A model generated the notes under the pieces. The model saw nothing but the letters and a program-made list of their open reading frames with translations. It did no database searches and was not told where the DNA came from. Both the position numbers and the translations under genes were made by a program. Positions 1-12,164 of a DNA stretch of 64,000 nt are shown here, piece by piece (within the stretch, counting starts at the first letter, position 1; each line of letters starts with the position of its first letter). The stretch is taken from NCBI GenBank assembly GCA_036873135.1, contig JAPTYO010000018.1:7803503-7867502 (forward strand). Reading direction: 5' to 3'. The stretch comes from Clarkia xantiana subsp. parviflora. Lineage: Eukaryota; Streptophyta; Magnoliopsida; Myrtales; Onagraceae.

Positions 1-531
1 TACGCAACGTAAGATTCGCACATACCTCTATAGTAGTCCGTAGTTCCAAGATCTTGCAAGAGGGATTTCGCGATCCTCCGGTCGGCACCCGTAGGGGTTC
101 TTGTGAAGGAAGCCCTACGTGGTATATTCTTCACAGCAAAGCCTCTGATCGATTCTTGGCAGAGGAAAGATCTCCGGAGTGTTTGCTCGAAGGCAAATTG
201 GCACATCCTTGGTGTTTGCAAGGTTCAGCCGAAGTATGGTGTTCTTGGGGGAAGGGTTTTCTCTCAAAACACCACTTAAAGAGAATTTTTACTAACCCTA
301 TGAAACCCCTAACTCCCCATAAATATAGGAGGAGTAAAGTGGACAAAAGTCCACTTTACCCCCCTCATTAATTTCGGCCGACCATGCTAATATAGGGAGG
401 CCCAATTTTGGGCCTCTCATGTCAATTGGGATTTGGGTCTGGCCCAATATCCTAATGTGACATGTACCCAATTAACTTAGGTAAAATATACATATAATGG
501 GCTTCCATTTACGGCGCCCATCACCATATGC
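1..531 (-). repeat. Ty1/copia LTR fragment (left edge cut by window)
   Basis: This stretch is alignable by eye, though clearly diverged, with the inner part of the two better copia LTRs at 4680 and 7632. Shared blocks include GATCCTCCGGTCGG, AAAGCCTCTGATCGATTC, the 'ggacaaaagtccac' block and the TTACGGCG...CACCATATG block. It stops at CACCATATG, about 270 bp short of where the other copies continue, and directly abuts RNase H coding sequence. It is the 3' LTR side of a minus-strand element. It belongs to a different subfamily from the LTR at 4680, so the two may not be a pair from one insertion. Confidence 0.6.
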
Positions 532-536
532 TTACA

Positions 537-1740
537 CTAGTATTCCAAAGTGATTGTATTATTTTCTACCATAGATTTAGTATAAGAATATTTCACATCA
601 ACATGTTTAGTCCTACTATGGTACTTTGGATTCTTAACTGCCGCAATAGGCGCCTGACTGTCAGAGTGTACCACGACGGGTTTACTCACGTCTTGGACAC
701 CAAGCAGTGCAATAAGAAGCCTTTTCAGCCAGACTGCTTCGTGTGCGTTTTTGGAGAGAGTAACGAATTCTGATTCCATTATAGACAGCGTGACACATGT
801 TTGCTTCTTGCTCGTCTATGAGATGGCGACATTAGCAAGGAGAAAGATTCCTCCCGTGGTGGACTTACGATCATCCGGATCGCCACCATGGTCGGCGTCA
901 CTGTAACCGGTCAATTTTAACTTCCTGCCCTCATAGCACAGTGCGTAGTCGGCAATACCTTTCAGATAACGAATAATTTGCTTTACAGCCTTTAAATGTT
1001 GATAGCCAAGATCTGATTGGAATCGTGCTACTAGGCCCACGGCGTAACAAATGTCCGGACGGATGAATTGCATGGCGTACATGAGACTACCGACCATGCT
1101 GAAATACTTTGCATCCTTCACCTGTTCTCGCTCTGCCAGGTTCTTGGGGCTTTCATGTTTTGACAGTGCGCACCCAAATACTACCGGTGTATCCACGGGT
1201 TTGGCATCTTGTAATCTGAACATTTTCAACAATTTGTTGATATAAGCTTCTTCAGATAGACATAATTTCCGGGTAGCGCGATCTCTAGCAATATTAATGC
1301 TTAAGATGTATGTGGCCTTTACCATGTCTTTCATCTCGAATACAGATGCAAACCAGGACTTTGACTTGTTCATAAAACTCACGTCGTTTTGCGGCAATGA
1401 GTATGTCATCCACGTATAAGGTTAAGATGTCATACTTAGACCCGGAGGTCTTATAATACACGCACGGATCCTCGTGAAGATTCACGAATCCGTTTCCTAC
1501 GATTTCCCCGTGGAATCTGCGGTACCATTGCCGAGACGACTGTTTAAGACCGTAAATGGACCTCTGGAGTTTGCAAACTTTACGTTCGTTACCAGGAGTA
1601 CTAAAATCCTCCCTTTGCTCCATGTAGATCTCACTGTCCAGGTTTCCGAGGAGAAACGCGGTCTTTAAAATTTATTCGGTGCAGCTCGTAATCGAGACCT
1701 GCGACCAGGACCATAAATGGCCCTAACCGCGATTTTACGC
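537..1740 (-). pseudogene. Ty1/copia RT and RNase H relic (element A)
   Basis: Read on the minus strand this is the C-terminal half of a copia polyprotein, which would copy the element RNA into DNA. The order is: linker ending ...DFDETNSPTVR..., the RT entry block (LH.....KTAFL in other copies), QPxxF, LKQSSRQWY, the catalytic YVDDILIA (about 1,400-1,430), the thumb, then RNase H with GYSDADHGGDPDDRKST and, after a break, the SDSQAPIAA...HSRTKHVDVKY block at 537-779. At least three frame changes separate the pieces (1294-1623, 816-1409, 537-779). One +1 shift lies at the LH-MDVK-TAFL block and is shared with the relic at 6438. The protein cannot be made as it stands. Confidence 0.85.
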
Positions 1741-2561
1741 ACAGTCGGTGAGTTTGTTTCGTCAAAGTCCACTCCATGAAGTTGGGTTCGTCCTTTCGCA
1801 ATATTTTGGGTTTTGTATCGCCCGACCTTTTCCATCCGTGGTGAGTCTAATTTTTAGGACTCACCGTATCCCTGTGCTCATGTGGTTAGCATGTAGATCA
1901 ACTGTAGACAATAATGGTTTTCATTTAGGCGATCTCTCGCTTTTATTGTTTTCCTCCATTTGTCCACTTGAGGCCTTTCCAATGCTCATCAACAGTTGTT
2001 AGAGTGAGGTTTTCACCCTTCTCGATGGGATACTTATTGGGAGAAGTTCGATGCCTTTGACTTTCTTCTAAGCTAGTTAATCCCATCTTGAGTCTGAACG
2101 TTTCTCACACTCAGAATAATGCTTCTTGTCAGAGCATCACTCCCACTGGGAACAAGAGCAGTGTTTGAACCATGACCTACAACTTTCCTCGGACGACCTC
2201 TCGGTCTCGGGGTTTTGCTTCCGAGATTAATTCCTTGATCACTAGGACCTGGAACCAAGTTGGTCGGATCACTTCCACTGGGAACAATGAGTAGTAAAGG
2301 TAGTCGTGGCATTATTGGATTCATTTAGTAACATGACTATCATGTTCAGCTTGATTCGTCTCTGCAGCAACAGTGATTACGTGTGGTAGGGTTTATTCCT
2401 CCCACTGGATTTACTATGAAAATGTTTCCATTATCATTTACCATGTCATTCACTTGAGTTTCCGGTTCAAATCTCCCACTCGAAGTAAGTGGGACATGAT
2501 TGTCAGTGTAATCCTGTTCCGGTTCGATCAAGACTACATCAGTTTGAAACTGACCATGCAT
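1741..2561 (-). pseudogene. Copia integrase-RT linker relic
   Basis: Minus-strand fragments at 2346-2561 and 2073-2324 are acidic and Pro/Ser-rich, including PRPRGRPRKV and VPLTSSGRFEPETQ. This composition is typical of the variable linker between integrase and RT in plant copia elements. The position, directly upstream (minus strand) of the RT relic, fits. No integrase DDE motif is visible. Repeats of a VPSGSD-type peptide suggest small internal duplications. Confidence 0.5.
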
Positions 2562-3717
2562 TGGAAATTCGACCTCAAGTGATGTAATGTCTCATGTTTG
2601 ACCACAGAACCGCTTTCCCATGCTGTAAACAGGCATTTTCTAAGAGCAGTTAACGTACTCTTGGTCCAATAACGTGTTTAATGCGCAAATTAATGTCGCA
2701 TGATGATATTATTTGACTCATTATCATTCTTTAGATTTTATGGCGACGTGTCTTACCGATTTCATTGGAACATAGTTTTACATATATGTGAATCATCTGT
2801 CTTCATCCCATAGGAAACGGCTGATAGATTGACTCTAACATTATGTTTATGAACTGTGCTTCTTGAAGTGTGTCATTTGATTTGAATGCCTAGCCAGACT
2901 TATCGTTCAAGGCGTATTGAAGGAAAAACGTTAAACCGACTTCATCCTTCTTCGTTTGCATACTTATCTCAGAGATTTTATTCCATCTCCGAACTGAGCA
3001 TTTTGGTTTTCACCTTATGCGTCAGTTGATACTTTTACAAGGACGTGGTAGCTTATGAAGCATACTTCTTGTAAATGTTATCAATAAGTTATTTCCAAAG
3101 GGACGCAAACGAAAAATTAAGCACTTAATCATTAAAACACTTCATCATTAAACTCGTATTTTGAAACGATGTGTTCCATCTTTCGAGGTCAACACATGCG
3201 TGACGCTGTTTACCGAAGTTTTAAATCATGGTTAAATTGTTTCATTTCCGAATTTAATTCAATTTAATCCAATCAGTTTCGCACATGATTATCATTACTG
3301 ATTATTTCATTCAATGGAGTACTAATAATTAAGAAAGAATTATAAGCAATGCATCAAACAGCAATAAAGGATCGAATAGCCTTAGAAGGATGGGTAATCA
3401 ATACTTTGTCCAAGCATTTGTCATATGCTCAAAATAAAATGGTTCCTATATTTCAAGGAACATTATTATCATTAAGTATCTTACACTGAAAATTAAGTAG
3501 AGGTTCATTTAGCAAATAAAGATAAAGTCTTTCATTTAATCTTTATGTTTCCGGGGCAAACTTCTCAGGTTTGTACTTGTTCTCCTTCTTGGTTCTGTAA
3601 TCAAAAAGTGTAAATTTGAATTAATTTCGAGTGAGAAGAGTCCCTGAAGAACTTATGAGGTTATCATTATCCTTCAGCACGTACCTTGCGAGGATTGGTA
3701 CAGGCAGCAGCAAGGTG
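2562..3717. other. AT-rich interval where copia integrase would be expected
   Basis: The sequence is AT-rich, with no open frame above about 70 codons and no recognisable integrase zinc finger or DDE residues. By position between the gag relic and the linker it should have held protease and integrase of element A. They have decayed past recognition or were replaced. Confidence 0.4.
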
Positions 3718-4551
3718 TCATTTTAAGCCACACCTTAAACACGTTCGAGTTTCCTCTTTACGTGTATGTTTTTCTTGCCTTTTCTTGCCATCGAGTTGCT
3801 TGCGTTTGAAATTCTTCTGAGGTTTTGGAGCTAAAGACTTGTCAGCCTTAACCTGAAGGCCCTTGCTCTTTCTCTTGTGTTTACCCTTTTGCTCAGCTGG
3901 ATGCGAGGATGCAAGATACATTTCCGCTCTCGACTTTTCAGCTTTGAGACGATCCTCTTCCAGCTTGAGATGAACTCACACTTTCTCAAGGTTATCGAGT
4001 TGAGTGGCATGGTTAAGGTGCATTTTCATGCTGTTCCAAGAGTCAGGCAAGGATCGGATCACGCATTGGACCTTCTGTTCCTCGGTCAGGATTTCTCTTG
4101 CCTCCTTGAGTTCTGCAAGCATGTTAGACATGTGCCTAATATGCTCCTTCATTTTGTGCTTGGGATTCATTTTGTATGAGTCTAAAGCGATGTTTAATGA
4201 TCGCTTCTGGGTTGTGGTGTAAACACCAAACCCTGCCTTAAGAACATCCCACAGGTCCATGGCAGACTCAAAGTGATCATACCCATAGAGTATGTCATCC
4301 TCAAGCAGTGACAACAAGGCGGAACGAATTTCTTGTTCCTTCACATCCACTTCATCATGGAATTCCTTTTGATCGGCCCTGAGGTCTCCCTCTGGCCTGA
4401 CATGTTTCGAAGTCAGATGCTCGAAACCTCTCATTTCAGTAATTATCATCCTCGCGCGCTTATTCCAGATATTATAATTGTTGATGTTCAATCTCACTCC
4501 CTTGTTCAATTGGGAGATAACATTGCTGATCACAGCCATTAATACTAACAC
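3660..4551 (-). pseudogene. Ty1/copia gag relic with broken zinc knuckle
   Basis: The minus-strand frame from 4551 gives a copia gag (UBN2-type): LNINNYNIWNKRARMII, DLWDVLKAGFGV, MKEHIRHMSNMLAEL, VQCVIRSLPDSWNSM. A second piece (3718-3921) is Lys-rich and ends in a nucleic-acid-binding knuckle. That knuckle reads CLRCGLK, stop, HLAAAC, so the C-x2-C-x4-H-x4-C spacing is kept while the position before His is TGA. A frame change near 3,950 separates the halves. The gag start lies about 130 bp inside the LTR at 4680, consistent with that LTR being the 5' LTR of this element. Confidence 0.8.
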
Positions 4552-4679
4552 ATCGATGATTATGCAAAATCAGGGAGATAATAACATTTTGAGAAAGAAT
4601 TGCATAAATCAAATATCTATTAAGATGGAATACGACAAGTAACGATTCCTCAGTCATCTAAACCAACCGACCACCAGTA

Positions 4680-5496
4680 TGTTGGATTACGGGGACGTAA
4701 CACTACAGAATGCTAAACGTGTACTAGTAAGTAATCTAATTACGAAGCGGAATAATGTACATATACCTCGATAGCTTTCCTGCCCAAGAACGTTGTGGAG
4801 GGAGTTCTGATCCTCCGGTCAAAACCCGTACAAGTTCTTCGTGAGAAGAAGTCCTACGCGGTATAAGCTCCACAGCAAAACCTCTGATCAATTCTTCAAC
4901 GGGGACAGAACCTCGGACTAAGATGTGCACCGAAAATATCAACTAAGGGGGTGAGAGGTTTCTCTCAAGTTCCTCAATGGAGGTACTTCTTATTAGATTG
5001 ATGTATAAACCCCTTAGGTGAGTCCCCTATATATAGAATTGGTGGAGTGGACAAAAGTCCACTCCAACCAATATGGGACATTAGTTCGGCCGAACCATGC
5101 TATTAAAGGGGGGATGCCCATTTTTGGGCCACCCATGTCAATTAGGGATTGGGTTTGGCCCAATTAGCCTAATGTGAAAATTACCTAATTAACATAGGTA
5201 ATTTCCTTAGCATTAACGGGCTACCAATTACGGCGCCACGTCACCATATGTTAACTGCTCCCACTCGCCAGAATGGGAGGGTGCCTGTTAATATATAGTT
5301 ATCCAATAGAATCAACATCTCAGTCTTCAGTCTTTGTCTACGTCTCTGAATAGTTCATACGAGGTTTGCCGTGCGACCGACGGATACGACGGGCATCGTG
5401 CTACTAATCTGTTAGGAGTGTTGTAGCGCCCGCAGAACGTTAATTCCCTTTCGTAAATCAATCATGTCAAAAATAAAATATGTACCGCACTGTATC
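4680..5496 (-). repeat. Ty1/copia LTR (middle LTR of the A/B complex)
   Basis: The LTR begins TGTTGGATTACGGGGACG and is nearly identical by eye to the sequence at 7632-8436 over its whole length. The shared sequence ends near AATAAAATATGTAC. The exact right end is uncertain because no CA end or matching target duplication was found. It sits between the gag start of relic A on its left and the 3' untranslated part of relic B on its right, so it can serve as the 5' LTR of A and the 3' LTR of B. Confidence 0.75.
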
Positions 5497-6437
5497 CTTG
5501 GTCAACTGATAATTCCCCAACTGCCCAGTTTTCCACATATGAATACTTCTCCAGGGCATCCGTACAAGTGTTCACAACCTTCAACTAATATCCGGTTGGT
5601 GGCCACCTTGTGAACAAAAGAGTCGGTAAATTATAGGTGAACATGAACATCCCCATAGCTTATACCCTTAGTCTAACTCAACCGGTTTCCAAGACGTGGT
5701 CACTTGACCGTTTTCTTTAGCTCTACGCTCGTAAGCCGGGAAGCGAATATTGAGCTAGACATTAGGTATAAGTTCTGAGTCCGAGAGGATACTTTGGGTG
5801 CCTCTTCATAAGACACCCGGGATCAATCACACGCTCAAGGTGAAGAAGTATGCACCCTTTGAATCACAAGGATTCTAGCTAGCACAACCGAGCATGACCC
5901 CGTGGTCGAACATGGCATGCGTAGTATGAAGCACGCGCCGATAGCACGCCTGGACAAGCCAGGGGTGGGATATGTCAATCATGCTATCGCAGAGTCTTTC
6001 ATCTGGCCCTTAATGTGATTTTAATGATGGACTGAGTCCAACACGACGATTTACAAAACGAAGATCAAGTCATGCTTTAAGCGTGACCAAGTTATTGTTT
6101 CGTTTAACCAGGTTTATCTCCCTGGTTCTTAGCCAATATTTTTGTGGTAGAGGTTCCCCTCTCCTACAAGATGACCGTGCCTGTGTGACGAGGCAAGGTT
6201 CACATTCGACATAGTTTTGGTGGAAGAGTTTTACTTCTTCCTACGACTTAGTTTATAGACTGAAAAATTCAATGTTATTTATCATTATGACGTCGATAGA
6301 TCATATAATCAATTTGAAATTCTTTTATTCAATCGAAATATTATTTCAAATGTTAAAATTCAATCGCTCATACTAGCCACTTATTATGCCTTACGTAATT
6401 CAAGCAGTTTTACGTGCTTTTCGAAAATTTCTCTACG
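5497..6437. other. Copia 3' untranslated region, no gene seen
   Basis: This lies between the LTR and the RNase H end of relic B. No open frame of note and no repeat was seen. It is probably the long 3' untranslated part of the copia element. Confidence 0.4.
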
Positions 6438-7631
6438 TTATGGCTTAGTTAATGGGTTTGCGACCATACTGTCTGTGGGAAAGTATTCTAAAGCGATTAT
6501 ATTGTCTTCCAAAACTGATTTGGCATAATTGTATTTCACATCAATGTGTTTGGTCCTACTATGGTACTTTAGATTCTTAACTGCTGCAATGGCTGCCTGA
6601 CTGTCGGAGTATACCTTCAAAGGTTTGCTCTTCTTGTCAGTGCCAATTAATGCAGTAAGAAGCCTTTTCAGCCAGACCGCTTCTTGTGTGTTTTTAGAAA
6701 AGGACAACTAATTCTGATTCCATAGGGGAAAGCGCGACGCATGATTGCTTCTTACTTACCCATGATATGGCAGCATCAACAAGGAGGAAAACTCCCCCTG
6801 GGGTGGACTTACGATCGTCCGGATCGCCACCGTGGTCGACGTCACTATAGCCAGTCAATTCGATTTGCCCGCCCTTATTGCCCAGAGCATAGTCGGCAGT
6901 ACCTTTCAGATATCTTATAATTCGTTTTGCGACTTTTAATGTTGATAGCCAGGATTTAATTGGAATCTTGCTACAAGGCCCATAGCGTAACAGATGTCTG
7001 GCCGAGTACATAACATGACGTACATTAAACTTCCTACCATGCTTAGATACTCTGTATTCTTCATCTGTTCACGCTCCTGCTGGTTCTTCGGGCCATCACG
7101 CTTTGACAGCGCGCACCCGAACACAACCGGCGTATCCACGGGTTTACACTCGAGCATTCTGAATCTTTTCAACAGTTTGTTGATATATGATTCTTGAGAT
7201 AGACACAATCTCCGGGCTGCACGATCTCGGGCAATTTTAATGCCTAAGATGTACGTGGCCTCTCCCATGTCTTTCATCTCAAATGTTGATGATAACCAGG
7301 ACTTTGATTTGTTCATTAAACTCACATCGTTTGCAGCAATGAGTATGTCATCTACGTATAAGGTTATGATGACATATTTAGACCCGGAGTTCTTGGTTTA
7401 AACGCAGGGATCCTCGTGAAGATTCACAAATCCATTTCCGACGATTTCCTCGTAGAATCTGTGATACCATTGCCTAGACGATTGTTTAAGACCGTAAATA
7501 GACCTTTGGAGTTTGCAAACTTTACGTTCTTTTTCCAGGAGTAATAAAACCCTCTGGCTGCTCCATATAGATCTCTTCATCCAGGTTTCCATGGAGAAAT
7601 GCGGTCTTTAACATCCATTTGATGCAGGCTC
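6438..7631 (-). pseudogene. Ty1/copia RT and RNase H relic (element B)
   Basis: On the minus strand the RT block starts at LHQMDVK directly against the LTR at 7632. It continues through ExIYMEQPEGF, KQSSRQWYHRFYE, the catalytic YVDDILIAA (about 7,335-7,360), KPVDTPVVFGCALSK and RPDICYA. RNase H follows with TGYSDVDHGGDPDDRKST and SDSQAAIAAVKN...HSRTKHIDVKY. Frame changes occur at about 7,600 (+1 at MDVK), 7,400, 6,950 and 6,700. Everything N-terminal (gag, protease, integrase, RT fingers) is missing, so B is an internally deleted copy about 3.8 kb long including both LTRs. Confidence 0.85.
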
Positions 7632-8436
7632 TGTTGGATTACGGGGACGTAATACTACGGAATGTTAAACGTGTACTAGTAAGTAATCTAATTACGCAGC
7701 GGAATAAATTACACATACCTTAATAGCTTTCCTGCCCAAGAACGTTGTGGAGGGAGCTCTGATCCTCCGGTCGGAACCCATACAAGTTCTTCGTGAGAAG
7801 AAGTCCTACGCGGTATAAGCTCCACAACAAAGCCTCTGATCGATTCTTCAACGGGGACAGAACCTCGGACTAATATGTTCACCGAAATTCACTACTAAGG
7901 GGGTGAGAGGGTTTCTCTCAAGTTCCTCAATGGAGGTACTTCTTATTCTTAATGAATTGTATAAACCCCTTAGGTGAGTCCCCTATATATAGGATTGGTG
8001 GAATGGACAAAAGTCCACTCCATCCAATGTGGGCCTTATTTCGGCCGAATCATGCTAAAAAGGGGGGGCCCAATTTTGGGCCTCCCATGTCATTTAGGGT
8101 TAGGGTTTTGCCCAATTACCCTAATGTGACAATTACCTAATTAACTTAGGTAATTTCCTTAGCATTATTGGGCTACCAATTACGGCGCTACGTCACTATA
8201 TGCTAACAGCTCCCACTCGCCGGAATGGGAGGGTGCCAGTTAATATATAGTTATCCAATAGCATCAACATCTCAGTCTTCAGTCTTTGTCTCCGTCTCCG
8301 AATAATTCATACGAGGTTTTCCGTGCGACCGGCGGATACGACGGGCATCGTGCTACTCATCTGTTAGGAGTATTGTAGCGCCCGCAGAACGTTGATTCCC
8401 ATTCGTAAATCAATCATGTTAAAATAAAATATGTAC
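7632..8436 (-). repeat. Ty1/copia LTR (right LTR of element B)
   Basis: It starts TGTTGGATTACGGGGACG and matches the LTR at 4680-5496 closely throughout. Its left end abuts RT coding sequence rather than a primer binding site, which shows that the 5' part of element B was deleted up to the LTR edge. Its right end abuts a different LTR-like sequence beginning TGTTATG at 8437. Confidence 0.75.
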
Positions 8437-8840
8437 TGTTATGTTCACTCCACCACTTGGGCAGCTTCGGGTCTTTTTCCTTCACGAACAGGCTTCTTTC
8501 TTCACAATCGTGTTCGAGATGTATGTATAAGGACGGGAACGCCGCAATCCTTAATACACAATCACTGAGCTAATCTCCCAATCCTCGACCTTGAACTCTT
8601 GATCTTCGGGTCCTGCACGAGGGGCAGTAACCAGCGTGGGAGGGGGGAATGCTGGTTGGGCCCACTCCGACACTCAAGTTAGAACTTCTAGAGAGAGAAA
8701 GCCTTAGAGAGAAGTCAGAGCATTTCAAGTCCAAAAGTGAGGGAGTTGTTTAAAATGAGAGACCTAGGCCCCTATTTATAGGGAACCTAAGGATCATGCT
8801 TATTTTGCTGTTTTTGCGTTAAATGATAACGAGCAAGATA
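8437..8840 (-). repeat. Gypsy-type LTR relic
   Basis: The minus strand contains CCCTATAAATAGGGGCCTAGG (a TATA box), then CTCTGACTTCTCTCTAAGG, GCTGGTTACTGCCCCTCGTG and an end ...GAACATAACA. The same string of blocks occurs on the plus strand at about 39598-39870, so the two are relics of one LTR family in opposite orientations. The TG start at 8437 fits an LTR edge. The inner boundary is a guess. Confidence 0.5.
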
Positions 8841-9716
8841 ACGCTATACAAGACTCAACTTGTAAGTTTGATGAGTTTTGTACAATGTTTGCTCTAAAAA
8901 GCGTATAACATGAAGCTATCCTTTTTCAGGCCTAAGCTTTCATGGTGTATGAACCCTTAAGAGAGTATGCATACTTTTAGTGTGTGGGGCTGTCGTTTAA
9001 CAAGAGGACTTCCGCCACGGTGGGGTGATCAGTCTCATCATTGCATTTGCCGCATCCTGTTTCTATTCAGGGAATGGCTATGAACATGAGGATTTGCTTC
9101 TAAGAGCATTTCGCAGCATGCCATTTTTTAGAAGTAAACATGGGGTTTGCCCTTACAAAGAGGATACCACAACATGCTACTTTTGATAGTAAATCTTGGT
9201 GTTTATCCAAGATATTGCTTGCTGTTGACGTCTTTGGAATAGTCGTCACTTTGAGTAGAGAATTTTATAAGTCCCTTTTTGTAGATAACCCGCAAGTTGT
9301 CATCGCCACATATAAGTTGACTGTGCACATAGCGTGATGGCTTTGTGTTGCCGACATCTTCTTGATATAGCCGCTGTTATGGATGGAGAAATAAACTCCC
9401 TGTTGGTGTAGATAATAGATATGTTGACGTTGTATGCCATAAATCCCTCCTTGAACATAATGCTTAGCTTATATTGTTGAAGTAGATATTATGTGCATAG
9501 GTTACTACTTGGCATAATTCCCATGTTTTAATCATAGTGTAGCATGTACGAGGATTCCTTGTTTGTGCAGGAAACTTCCCTAAGTGCGGACGCGTTAGGT
9601 GCGGATCATGACAGGTGCGCATATGTTGGGAGCGTAGCTTTTCCATGTATCACCCGCTATATGTGATTGTGAATATGTCTGTATGAACAGCGACTATGCA
9701 TTATTGTATGCGTCCT
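8841..9716. other. No recognisable gene; decayed internal region
   Basis: Only short open frames are present. In the gypsy relic that surrounds it this is where pol would lie, but no RT, RNase H or integrase motif was found. A stretch near 9470-9550 (ATTGTTG..GTAGATATTATGTGCATAGG) has a diverged direct copy near 10805-10890. Confidence 0.3.
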
Positions 9717-10199
9717 CTAGTTGATACGCGTTGATGCCTCCTTAGCATGATATACATGTCTATGTATGACCATTGCTTGGTGTTTCCTTCTTAGAAGAAT
9801 GGTACCGTGTGTTCTTGCAATCATTCGTTTCTTCACTTCGGTGGAATGCCGAGCACTTGTGAGCTTGGTGCCCCCCCAAGTCGCTTGGCAGTCGTATCGC
9901 TGTGTCCTGATGGTTTCTATTACTTCATCTTCTAACAGTGATGCTCCTACTCGGACCATCCTTTCTGGCTCATCTATCTTGATTTCTTGTAACGCTTCAA
10001 CAAGAGCAGGACGTTCATGGTCTACCCTTGGGTTTTCCTCAATGATGAGAATTCCGCTATTGTTTGTCTTGACATTATGTTGGAGTGCAACCTTGTAGCA
10101 GTCTTTTGATAGCTGCTGATCTTTCTTCATTTCACCAATTCCTGCCTTTGTTGGGAACTTTAATCTTTTGGTGTGATGTTGACGCTCATCATACCCCAC
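9717..10199 (-). pseudogene. Ty3/gypsy protease-RT spacer relic
   Basis: The minus-strand product contains KFPTKAGIGEMKKDQQ...CYKVAL, then DHERPALVEALQEIKIDEPE and VRVGASL. This parallels the intact Tat elements in this window, which read KFPTDHGVGEVKGDQ...CYVNA, GRPAPMEDLKEVEIDGP and VKIGSAL. It is therefore the segment between protease and RT of a distant Tat-type element. The C-terminal third is out of frame and no catalytic motif remains. Confidence 0.65.
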
Positions 10200-11083
10200 T
10201 TGTTCATGGTTGTATACCCTGGGATTTCATTATATGCGTCAAGCTTTTCTGCAATCACGAACGGAACACCGATTTGGAGTTGTTGCTCTCCTTCTCCTAT
10301 TGCGCATTGCGCGGTGTTGAATTAATGTGCTGGCTTTGCGATGTATGCTTCATGTGTTCACTTTCGAGGGGCCTGGGTTTATTTGATGTGTTTCTTCATA
10401 CACTTGTGACTCTTTCCGAGGTTATGACGCTTGTGCATATGGTTGAGAGATGTTATACTGGTGGAATCCTCATCTTCTCCTTTTTTTTGTCCGAAGATTA
10501 GGTTTCGTTGTCGGCGTACGTTTTGAGTGGTACGATCCTTCTTGTGTTCTTGACAAGGGTAAACTTGCTGGATGTTGGAAATAATTTTCTAACTCTTTTC
10601 TCGTGATGGGTTTGGCACAGGCGTGCGTATAACATAGGAGCGTATCCTGAATTCCTATCTTCCACAATGTTGATGACGTTGTCACTTGGGTAATGCCCCA
10701 GTCTTATTTATTATTATAACGCGATTATTAGTCTTGTGCGTATAGAATGCTTGAGGCTCCGTTGCATGGGGGATGTTGTATGACCTAAGCCGTTTGTTGT
10801 TCATAGTGCGATAGCTTGTGTTGTTGACGCAATTAATATGTGCGTAGTTGTTACTTGGCGTTATTCCAAGGTAGTATGCATGATATAGTAATGTACCTAC
10901 GAAAGTAGATTTAAACTTCATTAGATATTTGGGGTTCGTACAACGAATTACAGGAAGGCGTCAACTGATCGCTCCTTTTGAAAAGTACTAAGGCTAATAA
11001 ACATAAGTTGTACTTAATCTAAGAAGACTTAAAGTAGATATGCAAAAATGGAGATAAAGGGATTGATGATGTGTTTGACGTCT
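10200..11083. other. Decayed interval, no gene seen
   Basis: It lies between the spacer relic and the gag-like relic and should have held protease. No DGGSS-type motif was found in any frame. Only short shadow frames are present. Confidence 0.3.
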
Positions 11084-11990
11084 TCATAGGTGATTTGTCG
11101 GCAAGTTGATTTTGCCAAGTGCCACATAGTTCCTCAGTGCATCTAGCGTGTTGAGCTCTTCAATTTCCTCATTTGTGGATGAACAAATGTTGGTGTTCTG
11201 CCCCCCAGTTATATGGTGCTTGCATCGTTCTTCAACGTTCTTGCCAAGGAAGGCAGTCATTGGCTCCAGTGGTCGGTGAAGTTTGTTTTCCGGGAGTTTG
11301 AAATTTGTTTTCTCCACCTTCATGTTCCAAGGATTGTATAAGCCGTCAAAATTGGTTCCATGAATGACGTTGTTTTTCCGGCGCTTGGCGATAGGTGGAT
11401 TATCATTCGCCTTTTCTTTTCTTTTGCCTTTTCCTGAAGACTTCCATGAGACTTCTTTTGATGCTTATTGCCTTGGTCGATATACTTATTCATTTCTCCT
11501 TTTAAGATTAAGCTGTTTACATGAAACCTTAATCCAACACAGCTTTCCGTCTCGTGGCCATGCACTTCGTGATTTTCACACCATTTCTTTCATCTTTTCC
11601 CAATGGGCCCTTGCGGAAATTGGAGGGCTTTTTCCACAGCTTTGTCTCCTTTATCTCTTTCAAGATGACGGACAGTGTTGTTTTCAATGGAACACATTTG
11701 GCGAGATTGGTCTTTTTGAGCCTTTGGACGTCTGACTGGAATGGCCTCTTTTGTTGCTGTTGTCTCTTTTCCCAGGAAGCGTCTATCTTTTCCTTAATTA
11801 TTGCCTTCAAGGTTCTTGTTGTAAGTCCCGTGATTGGGACATCATCGTCATTAACAGGTTTTTTCTGTCCCTCCTTGTGACAGATGTTAGCATCGTCTTG
11901 GCTTGTCCTTGTGGAAGAACCTTCCTTGTATATTTTTGAACGGGAGGTTGGAGGTTGTTTCCATGCCCCTTCTTGGTGTTGTGCTATCAC
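11084..11990 (-). pseudogene. Ty3/gypsy gag C-terminal relic
   Basis: The piece at 11320-11565 reads HGHETESC.GL....NSLILKGEMNKYI. This parallels the gag knuckle region of the complete elements (HRANGHDTDNCRELKKEIEKLIQKGKLKEF): a His/Cys motif followed by an amphipathic helix. Flanking frames (11529-11990 and 11084-11323) are Lys/Gln-rich and probably belong to the same gag, with frame changes. This is weak but collinear with the relic at 9717. Confidence 0.5.
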
Positions 11991-12164
11991 ATACGGGTTG
12001 CATGAGCGTGCAGCTCCTTGCCTTGGTTGTTGGTACTGGAAGGTACCTTCCGTGCATTGCTCCCCTATTCTTTGGTGCGATGTGTCTTGATAACTTGTGA
12101 CTCGGGACTTTGTTCTTGTCTCCTCGACTTATCCGTTGATTGGAAGCATATGTGGTGGTGGCAG

